Numbered from the stretch's first letter, positions 26,530-35,127 are shown. The stretch: DNA of 64,000 nt from an uncultured Clostridia bacterium (GCA_947089135.1 CAMUJF010000009.1:1-64000), one strand, 5' to 3'. The notes: generated by a model not told the origin, from the letters alone. A program made the numbers and translations.

Positions 26530-26573
26530 GATCGGATTTCGAAAATTACCAAACAGATGGAGGCTCTATATTT

Positions 26574-26954
26574 ATGAAAATCAATCACATTGCCGTATAT
26601 TACAAGGATCTGGAAAAAGCCAAGGTCTTCTTTTCGGAATACTTCGGCGCGTCGGCGGGACAGCTTTACCGCAATGAGAAAACAGGTTTTTCCTCGTATT
26701 TCCTGACATTTGAGGGCGGCTCGCGGTTGGAGATCATGAACAGACCCGACGTCTGCGAAAAAGAAAACACTCCCCTCGGAGGTCTGCACCATATCGCTAT
26801 TTCCGTCGGCACAAAAGAAACTGTTGACAGTCTTACGGAACGCCTGCGGCATGACGGTTATACGGTTATCGGCGAACCACGAGTTACGGGCGACGGTTAC
26901 TACGAAAGCGTGATATCGGATACCGAGGGGAATCTTATTGAATTAACCGTTTGA
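26574..26954 (+). CDS. VOC family (glyoxalase/bleomycin-resistance-like) protein
   Basis: 126 residues, the size of a single VOC module. Begins IKNH-like as MKINHIAVYYKDLEKAKVF, with a first metal-ligand His in INHIAV and a second in GGLHHIAISV near 73-76 plus Glu in GNLIELTV at the C-terminus. The family includes lactoylglutathione lyase, dioxygenases and resistance proteins; the specific substrate is not determined. ATG 26574 follows GGAGG. An in-frame extension back to 26175 overlaps the preceding permease and is rejected. Confidence 0.88.
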   Translation: MKINHIAVYYKDLEKAKVFFSEYFGASAGQLYRNEKTGFSSYFLTFEGGSRLEIMNRPDVCEKENTPLGGLHHIAISVGTKETVDSLTERLRHDGYTVIGEPRVTGDGYYESVISDTEGNLIELTV

Positions 26955-26979
26955 AATTTGAAACGCTGAAAGGAGTACC

Positions 26980-28038
26980 ATGAAGCTTCTTAAAATAATA
27001 ATGATACTTGCTGTCGGAATACTCTGCACGGTCGCTGCGGCATACAGTACGGAAAGCTATGCCGCCGAGACTGTCGCGCGTGAGAAAACTCTTGCCGAAG
27101 CAGTAATGCAGAGCCGTCTTGAGGAGCAGCTCAAAAAAGCCGAGGAACAGGCTCGTCTTGAACTTGAGGAACAGGGTGAAACTCTTGTGACCTCCGTTAT
27201 GGAGACGAAGCCGATAGTTACCGAGCCGTCCGAAACCGAAACAGAGACGGAAACGGCAACAACGACGGATACGGCGATAAAAACTTCTCCGTCCGAAACG
27301 GAGACGGAAACGGAAATTTCCGCAGAGGAAACCTCCGAAACTGCCGTACCCGACGAAATAATCACGGACTTTACCCGCGGAGGCATTCTTCCAACGGACA
27401 GATCGGGAATACCAATAAAAACCATGTTCGGACTTACCGCCGCCGAGCAGGAACAGGTCGTGAATTTCCTAATAGACCATTATTTTCTGGACGGCTTCAG
27501 GTACGCCGAGGCGGAGATACGTCCCGAACTTAAAGAGAAAAAGCTTCTTGCTGCCGAAATGGAAAGCAGCGTTGTTCAAAGTCTCAACATGATAATGGAC
27601 GCGGTAAACGTCAGCGACGTGTCGGCAATGCTAAACGCCGATTTCGGCGCGCTGAAAGCCGAAGCCGAAGCCCTGCGGAACGATTTTGCGGAAAAGTACA
27701 GCAATGCGGGTCAGTACGGCGAACAGTTTGCCGCGCTTTACGAGGACAGTCTGAAATATTTCGACAGGCTTATCCTTGCGCTCGGAAACGTGGAGGAGAC
27801 TTCAAGGCAGTACTCCGAAGCGGCTAACCCATTGCTTGCGCTGGGACTGCTCACAAGCGGTCTGAACGATGTGATAATCCCCGAAATAATGGGAGTTTTG
27901 GAACAGTCCTTCGACCTTGTTGAGACCTCGCAGGAAATATTTTTAGAGGGCACAACGGGAACAAGGCTGCTCACAAGAGACGAGGTGCGGGACATTATCA
28001 CCAATCCCGCTTTGATCACAAGTACAAATTTAACATAG
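26980..28038 (+). CDS. Secreted acidic protein paired with the second MoxR module, unrecognised
   Basis: 352 residues. A signal peptide (about 1-28, ending SYAAE) precedes a coiled-coil-like charged stretch (EQLKKAEEQARLELEEQGE, 50-70) and a low-complexity Thr/Glu linker made of repeated TETETE and ETETEI (85-125). The C-terminal 220 residues are predicted helical (EAEALRNDFAEKYSNAG, LLALGLLTSGLNDVIIPE). I recognise no domain. It has AAAGGAG before the ATG and lies 14 nt before moxR2, so it is likely a dedicated partner of that module. Confidence 0.75.
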   Translation: MKLLKIIMILAVGILCTVAAAYSTESYAAETVAREKTLAEAVMQSRLEEQLKKAEEQARLELEEQGETLVTSVMETKPIVTEPSETETETETATTTDTAIKTSPSETETETEISAEETSETAVPDEIITDFTRGGILPTDRSGIPIKTMFGLTAAEQEQVVNFLIDHYFLDGFRYAEAEIRPELKEKKLLAAEMESSVVQSLNMIMDAVNVSDVSAMLNADFGALKAEAEALRNDFAEKYSNAGQYGEQFAALYEDSLKYFDRLILALGNVEETSRQYSEAANPLLALGLLTSGLNDVIIPEIMGVLEQSFDLVETSQEIFLEGTTGTRLLTRDEVRDIITNPALITSTNLT

Positions 28039-28052
28039 AAAGGACTACCGAA

Positions 28053-28982
28053 ATGGACGCAAAAATACAGTCTCTTATCGACAATATCGAAAAGGTCATT
28101 GTGGGAAAACGCACGCCCATAGTTCAGACCGTTACAGCTCTTCTCACAGGCGGACACGTTCTGCTGGAGGACGTTCCCGGCGTGGGTAAGACCCAGCTTG
28201 CGGCGGCATTGGCAAAGTCCGTAAACGGCACGTTCAGCCGCGTACAGATGACTCCCGACATTATGCCCTCAGACATCACGGGGTTTTCCATGCTCAATCG
28301 CGAAACGGGAGATTTTGAGTACCGTAAGGGCGCGGCTTTCTGCAACTTCCTGCTTGCGGACGAAATAAACCGAGCTTCGCCGAAAGCACAGTCCTCCCTG
28401 CTTGAAGTAATGGAGGAACGTCAGGTCAGCATCGACGGAAACACCTACGCCCTGCCCTCTCCGTTTATGGTAATCGCAACGCAGAATCCCGTTGAGACCT
28501 ACGGCACGTATCACCTTCCCGAAGCGCAGATGGATCGCTTTTCCATGAAAATAAGCATGGGCTATCCAACTGCTTCGGAGGAATCTGAGATACTTGACCG
28601 AAATGAAAACGACAACCCCATAACCCGTATATCGGCGGTACTGTCCACAGACGACATAACCGCTTTGCAGGATCAGGTGAAGAAAGTCAGAGCCTCCCAA
28701 AACGTCAAGGACTATATAATCGCTGTTGCGAACGCTACCCGCTCCGACGAGGGTATAAAGCTTGGAGTAAGTCCCCGCGGAAGCATTGCGCTGTACAAAT
28801 CCGCAAAGGCGTGGGCGTTTATGGACGGCAGGGATTTTATCACTCCCCAGGACGTAAAGGACTGCTGCATATGCACCCTTGCCCACAGGATAATGCTGTC
28901 CCCGAAAGGCAAATCCATGTACGAGACTCAGGAAAACGCTTTCGTAAAAATACTTGAACGTGTTCCCGTCCCTACGGAGTAA
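28053..28982 (+). CDS. MoxR-family AAA+ ATPase (second copy)
   Basis: 309 residues, similar to the copy at 10109. Walker A PGVGKTQ at about 46-52, Walker B LLADEINR near 102-109, sensor IATQNPVETYG, and the C-terminal SPRGSIAL. It differs in having Thr/Gln at the end of Walker A (GVGKTQ, with the catalytic Lys intact) instead of GVGKTT. Followed by its DUF58 partner after 6 nt. The pair lacks a nearby transglutaminase membrane protein. Confidence 0.93.
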   Translation: MDAKIQSLIDNIEKVIVGKRTPIVQTVTALLTGGHVLLEDVPGVGKTQLAAALAKSVNGTFSRVQMTPDIMPSDITGFSMLNRETGDFEYRKGAAFCNFLLADEINRASPKAQSSLLEVMEERQVSIDGNTYALPSPFMVIATQNPVETYGTYHLPEAQMDRFSMKISMGYPTASEESEILDRNENDNPITRISAVLSTDDITALQDQVKKVRASQNVKDYIIAVANATRSDEGIKLGVSPRGSIALYKSAKAWAFMDGRDFITPQDVKDCCICTLAHRIMLSPKGKSMYETQENAFVKILERVPVPTE

Positions 28983-28988
28983 TGCCCT

Positions 28989-30188
28989 ATGATCTCAAAA
29001 ATTTTTATGTATCTTCTTGCGGTCTGGCTGTGCGTAATGTTTGCTCTGTATCTTTCCGCGCCCATAGGCTGGACGTTCGTTTACATCTTTGTATGCGCGC
29101 CTGTTTTTTCCTTTCTGGTAACGCTTTGGCTGCACAAAAGAAAAAGCGTTGTACTTACCTCTGACGTTAACCGTACAATGCTCTATAAAAAAGAGACCGT
29201 TACTCTTAAAATAACCGCCGCTAACAGCAGTCTTTTACCCGTCCCCGCAATAAAGCTGTTTCTTGCCGTTCCTGACGGACTGGAATCGGAATCCTCATGC
29301 AAAAGCTGCGTGGTAAGCATTCCGCCCCGCTCCGAAACAACGGTGGAAATCGTATACCGTGCCAAGGTATGGGGCGGCTCCCGTATCGGAGTAAAAAGCG
29401 CAGAGCTTCACGATTTCATGAAATTCTTCAAATTCCGCATGAGCTGTCCGCAGACGGAGGAGTGCGGGCTTCTTCATACGGTAAAGGTCTTTCCCGATAT
29501 TCCCGAAATGGCGGGAGACGCTCCCATACTCCGTGCGGCTGCCGAAAACGCAAGGCTTGCCGACGACAGCGAGGAGACCCGCGAGACCGACAACGTAAAC
29601 TGCTTTGCGGGAATGCCCGGCTACACCCACAGGGAATATACAGAGGGCGACCCGATCAAAAGGATAAACTGGAAGCTGTCCTCCAAGCGGGGCAAATACA
29701 TGGTCAGGCTGGATGACGAAATAGAGTCGGTGCAACAGAACATCGTTCTTGACAGCCGCGGCGGAAGCGACGTTTACGAAAACGAAAGGGCGGTTGAGGG
29801 CGTACTTGCCGCCGCCCTTGGACTTCTCAAATGCGGCTTTGAATCTACAGTGTGGTGTCGGTTTAAAGGAGCATGGGAAAGCTTTTACGTTTCCGAGCCC
29901 GCCGACGTTTCCGCTTTGCAGCTAAAACTTGCGGATTACAGCTTTGCGGACGAAAGCGAAAGGTGCGGACGGCTTCCCGCTGCCGAGCTATCCGAAAAGG
30001 GGTCCTCGGCGGGAATACTTTTGTTTACATCGCTGTTTGACAAATCCCTGTCGGCGGAGACAGCCTCAGCCGAGGATATGGGGATAATGTCCGCGGTGAT
30101 AAGCTCCGACTCGGTTTCGGTCGGAAGCGCCTATCAGATATGGAAGCTTAACGAGGATTATTCCGCGGAGCTTATTTCCAAAAGCTGA
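28989..30188 (+). CDS. DUF58 domain membrane protein (second copy)
   Basis: 399 residues with two N-terminal membrane helices (about 5-24, 26-45), a beta-rich domain (55-170) and the DUF58 signature YTEGDPIKRINWKLSSKRG near 218-236. A vWA-like region follows (NIVLDSRGG near 255). ATG 28989 follows GGAGTAATGCCCT; the previous stop is 6 nt upstream. The terminator at 30224-30243 ends the unit. Confidence 0.9.
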   Translation: MISKIFMYLLAVWLCVMFALYLSAPIGWTFVYIFVCAPVFSFLVTLWLHKRKSVVLTSDVNRTMLYKKETVTLKITAANSSLLPVPAIKLFLAVPDGLESESSCKSCVVSIPPRSETTVEIVYRAKVWGGSRIGVKSAELHDFMKFFKFRMSCPQTEECGLLHTVKVFPDIPEMAGDAPILRAAAENARLADDSEETRETDNVNCFAGMPGYTHREYTEGDPIKRINWKLSSKRGKYMVRLDDEIESVQQNIVLDSRGGSDVYENERAVEGVLAAALGLLKCGFESTVWCRFKGAWESFYVSEPADVSALQLKLADYSFADESERCGRLPAAELSEKGSSAGILLFTSLFDKSLSAETASAEDMGIMSAVISSDSVSVGSAYQIWKLNEDYSAELISKS

Positions 30189-30223
30189 ACCTTTGCTCTT
30201 GCCGCCGGCGGCTATGAAACAGC

Positions 30224-30243
30224 GGGACGGGAAACCCCGTCCC
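30224..30243 (+). terminator. Rho-independent-like hairpin after the second DUF58 gene
   Basis: GGGACGGG (30224-30231), loop AAAC, CCCGTCCC (30236-30243), followed by ATACAGATTTTATC. The stem is strong, the U-run interrupted. Confidence 0.7.
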
Positions 30244-30260
30244 ATACAGATTTTATCCTG

Positions 30261-30356
30261 ATCTCTCATTGAATTATGCACAATCTCCCGCCGCAAAATC
30301 CATATATTAAAGCTTTTGCGGCGATTTCTTGTTCATAATTCTAATGAGGGATTAGG
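30261..30356. repeat. Palindromic intergenic repeat, copy 1
   Basis: About 96 bp. Outer arms TCTCATTGAATTAT and ATAATTCTAATGAG are inverted; an inner stem is GCCGCAAAA / TTTTGCGGC around CCATATATTAAAGC. The same element recurs at 61197-61292. Confidence 0.8.
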
Positions 30357-30387
30357 ATTATTATTATTTTGCCGTATTGCCATAGTT

Positions 30388-30668
30388 TATAGCAAACCAT
30401 AAAATTACCACAGCATTTTCGTCAGCGAAGCTGATGACATTAAAAAGTTCGCCAGCCTTTCAAGGCTGCGAGTTTCCAAAGGGCAGAGTCCTTTGGGCGC
30501 AAACTCATTTGCAGAATGAGTCCCCGCAGAAGCGCGAAATCTCTTTTCGTCCAAGAACTCCGCAAAGGGGTGAATTGAAAACAGTCCTGTGGACTGTTTT
30601 CAAGAGGGGAACGCCCTGCGATAGAGGGCGTTCCCCTAATCGTCACGTTAATTTTATGGATTGCTATA
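30388..30668. repeat. 281-bp element with 20-bp terminal inverted repeats and six internal hairpins
   Basis: Left end TATAGCAAACCATAAAATTA (30388-30407) is inverted at 30649-30668 with one mismatch. Internal hairpins: TCAGC/GCTGA (30422-30434), AGCCT/AGGCT (30454-30467), CCAAAGG/CCTTTGG (30476-30496), ACTCATT/AATGAGT (30503-30521), GAAAACAGTCC/GGACTGTTTTC (30577-30601), GGGGAACGCCCT/AGGGCGTTCCCC (30606-30636). No ORF of note. Looks like a non-coding MITE or structured RNA element. Confidence 0.78.
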
Positions 30669-30678
30669 GTATAACAAA

Positions 30679-31428
30679 CTAAAAAACGGCAGTAAAAAGT
30701 CTCATAAGATTTGCTGCAGCGGCGCATAAAACTATGCCGGCTGCTGTCGGAAGAAAGAACGCCGCCGCTGTCCATTTCAGACTTCCCGTTTCCTTTTTTA
30801 CAGTGAGACAGGTCGTGGAGCAGGGAAAATGAAACAGCATGAAAATTACCGTGCAAACGGCGGTCGTAAGCGTCCAGCCGTTTGCCGTAAGTATCTCTTT
30901 AAGCTGTCCCAGATTTTCATATTCCACAATTTTTCCTGTGGAAAGATATGTCATAAGCATTATAGGCACGACTATCTCATTTGCGGGAAATCCCAGAATA
31001 AACGCTAAAAGTATCACTCCGTCAAGACCGATAAAACGCGCAAACGGGTCGAGAAAATCCGCCAACAGCGTAAGCAGAGCCGCGTCTCCGACCTTTATTG
31101 CTCCAAGAAGCCAAATGACGAGTCCTGCCGGTGCGGCTACAGCTACCGCTCTGCCGAGCACGAAAATTGTTCTGTCAAAAACGGAACGGACTATCACCTT
31201 GCCGATCTGAGGTCGGCGGTATGGGGGAAGCTCCAGTGCAAATGAGGATGGCACGCCTTTTAAAGCCGTAGACGAAAGAAGTCTTGACATTAGCAGGGTC
31301 ATAAGCACTCCCAGTATTACCGCAGCCGTCAGTATTGCCACCGAAGCAAGACTTCCTGCAAAGCCAACCGCTCCCGCAGTCATAAACATGGTAATTATTG
31401 CAATAAGCGTAGGAAATGCGCCACCGTT
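30679..31428 (-). pseudogene. 5'-truncated feoB (ferrous iron transporter B, C-terminal fragment)
   Basis: About 250 residues that match only the C-terminal membrane part of FeoB: NGGAFPTLIAIITMF corresponds to the family's CNGRFPTLIAII segment, followed by the Gate-like helices, ELPPYRRPQ, DRTIFVLGRAV, LGFPANEIVVPIM and FHFPCSTTCLTVKKETGS. A full FeoB has about 650-700 residues with an N-terminal G domain; here the sequence upstream of 31428 runs straight into the terminator of the suf operon, with no G domain, start codon or ribosome site. It is a rearrangement remnant, unlikely to transport iron. The reading frame downstream is still open, so truncation may be recent. Confidence 0.85.
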
Positions 31429-31456
31429 CAAATGGCAACATATAGACTCATAAAAG

Positions 31457-31489
31457 CAGGGACTGCCTCTCACTGTGAAGCAGTCCCTG
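31457..31489 (-). terminator. Terminator of the suf operon
   Basis: CAGGGACTGC (31457-31466) pairs with GCAGTCCCTG (31480-31489); on the minus strand it is followed by CTTTTAT. It lies 22 bp after the sufB-like stop and directly at the break point of the feoB fragment. Confidence 0.85.
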
Positions 31490-31510
31490 TTTTAAATATT
31501 ATTTTAAATA

Positions 31511-32431
31511 TTACTTTAAAAATCCGTCGATGATTTTCTGTTCCGCTTCTTCTTCGGTAAGACCTAAAGTCCGCAGCTTTATTATCTGCTCTCCCGCAAT
31601 CTTTCCGATAGCCGCTTCGTGGATAAGAGATGCGTCAATGTTTCCCGCGTAAAGCTCGGGAGCCGCGTTTACCCTGCCGTTATCGGCAAGTATGGCGTCG
31701 CATTCGGAATGTCCCGTACAGCGGCAGTTGCCCTTGATGACCGAGTGGTACTCCTGATAGGAATTTCCCTTTGCCACCGAACGGGAAACAAGGTCAACGC
31801 CGGAATCCTCGCCGTCCAGAGATACCGAGAAATCCGACTTTGCGGTCTCGTCGCCGTCAGTGAGAAGTCTTTCGCGGATAACAAGCTTTGCTCCCGCGCC
31901 GAGCTTGGCGGTCGTAAGACGATTTGTACTCGTAACGCCGCTTATCTGCATGGTATCCATTTCCATATAGGAATTTTCGCCCATTATCACATCGGTAACG
32001 GGATCGATACGCTTTGCACCGCTGCCGTTTCCCGTTCCTACATGCTTTTCCTTGTAAAGCACGCGGGCGTTTTTCCCGATAAAGAAGCGGTGTATGCCGT
32101 TGTGGCGCGCTTCCTCCTCGTCGTCGGAATGTACTCCGCAGCCCGCAACAATGATAACGTCAGCGCCGTCCTCAACGTAAAAGTCGTTATAGACCAGATC
32201 GTTTACGCCGCCGTGTGTAACGCAGGCAGGAATATAAACAGTTTCTTTCTGTGCGCCCGAACCTATTCTAATAACGATACCCGGATTGTCGGATTTGTTT
32301 TCTATCTTGATGTTTTCCGAGGACTGTCTGCCTGCGCAGCCGCTGTTCTCGCGTATATTATAAGCTCCCTTGAAGGATATAACGTTCCGTTCGGAAACTA
32401 TCCCCAAAAGCTTTTCGGTAATACTGTCCAT
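31511..32431 (-). CDS. SufB/SufD-family Fe-S assembly scaffold (SmsB-like)
   Basis: 306 residues, shorter than E. coli SufB, fitting the minimal SmsB form. Core beta-helix features are visible: THGGVNDLVYNDFYVEDGA, GCGVHSDDEE, GNCRCTGHSECDAILADNG, and the C-terminal EAAIGKIAGEQIIKLRTLGLTEEEAEQKIIDGF, which is the SufB/D family end. The protein works as the scaffold partner of the ATPase encoded just upstream. ATG 32431 is 2 nt from the sufC stop and has GGAGGG in front. No sufS, sufU or sufD is next to it. Confidence 0.88.
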   Translation of the reverse strand: MDSITEKLLGIVSERNVISFKGAYNIRENSGCAGRQSSENIKIENKSDNPGIVIRIGSGAQKETVYIPACVTHGGVNDLVYNDFYVEDGADVIIVAGCGVHSDDEEEARHNGIHRFFIGKNARVLYKEKHVGTGNGSGAKRIDPVTDVIMGENSYMEMDTMQISGVTSTNRLTTAKLGAGAKLVIRERLLTDGDETAKSDFSVSLDGEDSGVDLVSRSVAKGNSYQEYHSVIKGNCRCTGHSECDAILADNGRVNAAPELYAGNIDASLIHEAAIGKIAGEQIIKLRTLGLTEEEAEQKIIDGFLK

Positions 32432-32432
32432 A

Positions 32433-33176
32433 TCAGAAGCCCTCCTTTTCCGGTACCGTTCTACCGAGGGGACATTTTCCCTCGGAGCTGTTTTCTTTGA
32501 GAAGACTTGGGAGAATATCCTCTCGGCTTCCCTCGGCGGAGACCTTTCCGTCTGAAATGACTATGATATAGTCCGCTATCTCCATGATCCTTTCCTGGTG
32601 TGAAATTATCAGCAGGGAACGTCCGCCCTCGTTTTTAAGACGTTCAAAGGCGTTTATAAGACTTCCGAAGCTCCACAGGTCGATGCCGGCTTCAGGCTCG
32701 TCGAAAACAAGCATGGAAGCGTTTTTTCTCGCAAGTACCGTAGCTATTTCAATGCGCTTGCTTTCGCCTCCCGAAAGGCTTGCGTCGGCTTCTCTGTTCA
32801 TATATTCGCGGGCGCAGAGACCTACCTCGCCGAGTATTTCGCATATGACCTCGTTATCAAGCTTCTGCTCTGCGGAGGTTTCTATCAGATCCCGGACAGT
32901 GAGTCCTTTGAAGCGTACAGGCTGCTGAAAGGCGTAAGCAATGCCTTGACGGGCGCGTTCGGTGATATTATATCCGGTTATGTCAGTTCCGTCCAGAAAA
33001 ATTTCGCCCTCTGTGGGACTGTAGAGACCCGCTATCATCTTAGCGATAGATGTCTTTCCTCCGCCGTTGGGACCAGTTACCACGGTAAGCTTTCCGTCGG
33101 GTATCTTCATATCGACGCCTTTGAGAATTTCCTCGCCCTCGGGAAGTCTCCAGCGAATATTTTTAAGCTCAAGCAT
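32433..33176 (-). CDS. sufC: SufC-type Fe-S assembly ATPase (SmsC-like)
   Basis: 247 residues, a soluble ABC ATPase. Walker A GPNGGGKTS (35-43), Q-loop AFQQPVRF near 84, signature LSGGESKRIEIATVLAR near 135, Walker B MLVFDEPEAGIDLW near 157, switch His in ISHQERIMEIAD near 190. The ATP motif and the YAFQQPVRFKG segment are hallmarks of SufC. With the downstream SufB-like gene it forms the two-gene SmsCB system, considered an ancestral Fe-S machinery. Promoter at 33365-33393. Confidence 0.93.
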   Translation of the reverse strand: MLELKNIRWRLPEGEEILKGVDMKIPDGKLTVVTGPNGGGKTSIAKMIAGLYSPTEGEIFLDGTDITGYNITERARQGIAYAFQQPVRFKGLTVRDLIETSAEQKLDNEVICEILGEVGLCAREYMNREADASLSGGESKRIEIATVLARKNASMLVFDEPEAGIDLWSFGSLINAFERLKNEGGRSLLIISHQERIMEIADYIIVISDGKVSAEGSREDILPSLLKENSSEGKCPLGRTVPEKEGF

Positions 33177-33364
33177 ATTTTAAAATTCCTCTTTTCTGCC
33201 GTATGGTAGCCGGATCAAAATCCGGTCAAAAGCGTACGCAAAGGATATACGTGAAAACGCATATCGGAGCTGCCGCTTAATTTTTCACGTCTGTATTTCA
33301 AGTCCGTATAAAACATTATCTGCAATTTGTATCTGTAAATTCACTGAGCGCTGATAACGAGTAT

Positions 33365-33393
33365 ATTATACCATATTAGTATGCAATAGTCAA
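33365..33393 (-). promoter_or_regulatory. SigA promoter of sufC-sufB
   Basis: Minus strand TTGACT (33393-33388), 17-bp spacer, TATAAT (33370-33365). The leader is about 180 nt to the sufC ATG; no Fe-S regulator site is recognised. Confidence 0.85.
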
Positions 33394-33645
33394 TAGCTTC
33401 AAGTCATGTTAACACGGCAACAGCATTTACTTTTTTATTAATTAAATACAAACATATAGTGAATGTAATTTGATTCGTATATAGAATTAATATTCCTAAA
33501 TTATTAATCAAGCCGATTTTTATCAAGTCATAATACCTTTATTTTAAAAGTCCCAATCAAAAATGCTGTAAAGTAATCATATTTTTAAAATACCGCTAAA
33601 TTAAAAAAGCAAATGCTTTTTCCCTGCAAACTTTTGTGATTTTTA
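33394..33645. other. AT-rich intergenic stretch without recognised features
   Basis: Strongly AT-rich DNA between the divergent sufC and DUF2207 promoters. I see no ORF, RNA gene or clear repeat in it. Confidence 0.6.
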
Positions 33646-33674
33646 TTGACATTTCAGATAATTTATGGTATGAT
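33646..33674 (+). promoter_or_regulatory. SigA promoter toward the DUF2207-lemA genes
   Basis: TTGACA (33646-33651), 17-bp spacer, TATGAT (33669-33674). It is about 340 nt before the gene and directly before the palindromic element at 33681, which would be transcribed. Confidence 0.75.
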
Positions 33675-33680
33675 ATTATT

Positions 33681-33843
33681 AGAGTATTTTCACATAAACC
33701 GTGACATACGTCTTTTGGGCAAATTTTTCCGTATTTTGCGTTAAAAATCCTTGAAATACGGACGTATTCCTGCGGATTTTTGCCTTAAATACGACAAAAT
33801 TATGCTCAAAAATCCGCACATCAGCTTTATGTGAACACGCTCT
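33681..33843. repeat. 163-bp palindromic element with 18-bp imperfect terminal inverted repeats
   Basis: AGAGTATTTTCACATAAA (33681-33698) is inverted at 33826-33843, where it reads AGAGCGTGTTCACATAAA in reverse complement (3 mismatches). Inside is the 8-bp stem CCGTATTT/AAATACGG (33729-33761). No coding capacity. Behind it (33964-33977) CACGTAAATACGTG followed by a T7 run forms a small terminator-like hairpin before the next gene. Confidence 0.65.
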
Positions 33844-34020
33844 AAAATAGCATAAAAGTTTAAAATTTATTCGCAAAGTGTTAATTTAAGGGAGATGGCA
33901 CAACTGTGAAAATCCGCTATAATTAAACAAACGGAAATGTATCATAAAAAGTAACGTTTAATTCACGTAAATACGTGGGTTAGTTTTTTTAGAGAGGTGA
34001 AATGGCAAGCCGAGGCAAAT

Positions 34021-35127
34021 ATGAAGGTTAATAAAAAAATATTTGAGTTATCATCGCTGAAGAAATACAGGCAGTATGAGCGTAAGCTTTGGCTAATACC
34101 GTTGGCTTGTCTGATTTTAAGTATGCTGTATCCGTCGGGTAAAAAGGCATTCAGCGACTTAATGGAAAATCCGAACATTTTAACGGTATTGGGAATTATA
34201 ATGTTGTTTTTTTTGCAAACGCTTATATTGTCGGTCGTTCCTTTCTTTATAGGGAAAATCATTATTAAAACTCATATAAATACAACGATACGTAATTGTA
34301 CAATTACCAATATTCATGATTTTGATTATTACCGTGAAAAGCTTACGGGCTTGTCACCGGCGGTCATCAGTATTCTTACTGATTTGGACATCGAACAGAA
34401 AAAAGACGCGGCAGCATCTGTTTTGCAATATGAGAATCTTGGACTGTTGAGAGAAATCTCAGATAATACATACCGTGTCACAGATAAATACTACAGATGC
34501 GGTGACTTAAATGAAAGTGACCGCTATTTAATAAGTCATCTGGAAAAAGGCGACTTTGACTGGGAGAATGATACAAAGTGGAAGCAGCTAGTCATGGAAG
34601 AAGCGATTTCAGAGGGATATGTCAGAAAAAAAAGAATTTTAAGTAAAGATAGCTCTAAAAAGGGCTGTCTTGCACCGTTAGCGGCAGCGCTGATCTGGTT
34701 TTTTTGGATCGTAAGCGCAAGGCAGAGATTAGATGATTTTACCGCGGTTCTCGATACCGCTCCGGGAAATTCAAGCCTGGCAGAACAGGTGAATTTTCTT
34801 ATTCAGAATAATCTTATACCCGAATGTATTGAGGTAACGCTGATGTTCATTTATATGATGTTTTTGTTTGCGTATATGTTGTCAGCCACTCGTGTGGGCG
34901 CGATAATTATGAAAAATAATAAACCTATAAAACGTACAGAATACGGCAATTATATGGCAGAATGTATATACGGAATGAAAAATTTTATTCATGATTATTC
35001 TAACTTGAATGAGGCTGACAAACGTTATGTTGTCTTATGGGAAGACTATCTTGTGTATGCGGTCGTGTTGGAAGAAAATATGCAAATAGTAAATGAAATT
35101 TCAAGAACAAGGAGGGAATCTTTATGA
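34021..35127 (+). CDS. DUF2207-like membrane protein (YciQ/YdbT-like partner of LemA)
   Basis: 368 residues, markedly AT-rich. Two membrane helices near 23-42 and 55-80, a soluble region (100-210), two more helices near 215-235 and 270-295 and a soluble end. The C-terminal NEADKRYVVLWEDYLVYAVVLE matches the DUF2207 end, where the family has WDRYLVYAVALG. ATG 34021 is preferred (GAGG 6 nt upstream); an in-frame GTG at 33997 is an alternative. A strong ribosome site before 34002 instead opens a 9-codon ORF that overlaps this start. lemA follows with ATGA overlap. Confidence 0.75.
   Translation: MKVNKKIFELSSLKKYRQYERKLWLIPLACLILSMLYPSGKKAFSDLMENPNILTVLGIIMLFFLQTLILSVVPFFIGKIIIKTHINTTIRNCTITNIHDFDYYREKLTGLSPAVISILTDLDIEQKKDAAASVLQYENLGLLREISDNTYRVTDKYYRCGDLNESDRYLISHLEKGDFDWENDTKWKQLVMEEAISEGYVRKKRILSKDSSKKGCLAPLAAALIWFFWIVSARQRLDDFTAVLDTAPGNSSLAEQVNFLIQNNLIPECIEVTLMFIYMMFLFAYMLSATRVGAIIMKNNKPIKRTEYGNYMAECIYGMKNFIHDYSNLNEADKRYVVLWEDYLVYAVVLEENMQIVNEISRTRRESL

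Noticed and set aside
26175..26573. Longer N-terminus for the VOC protein
   Set aside because: It would overlap the second ABC permease in another frame; ATG 26574 has GGAGG.
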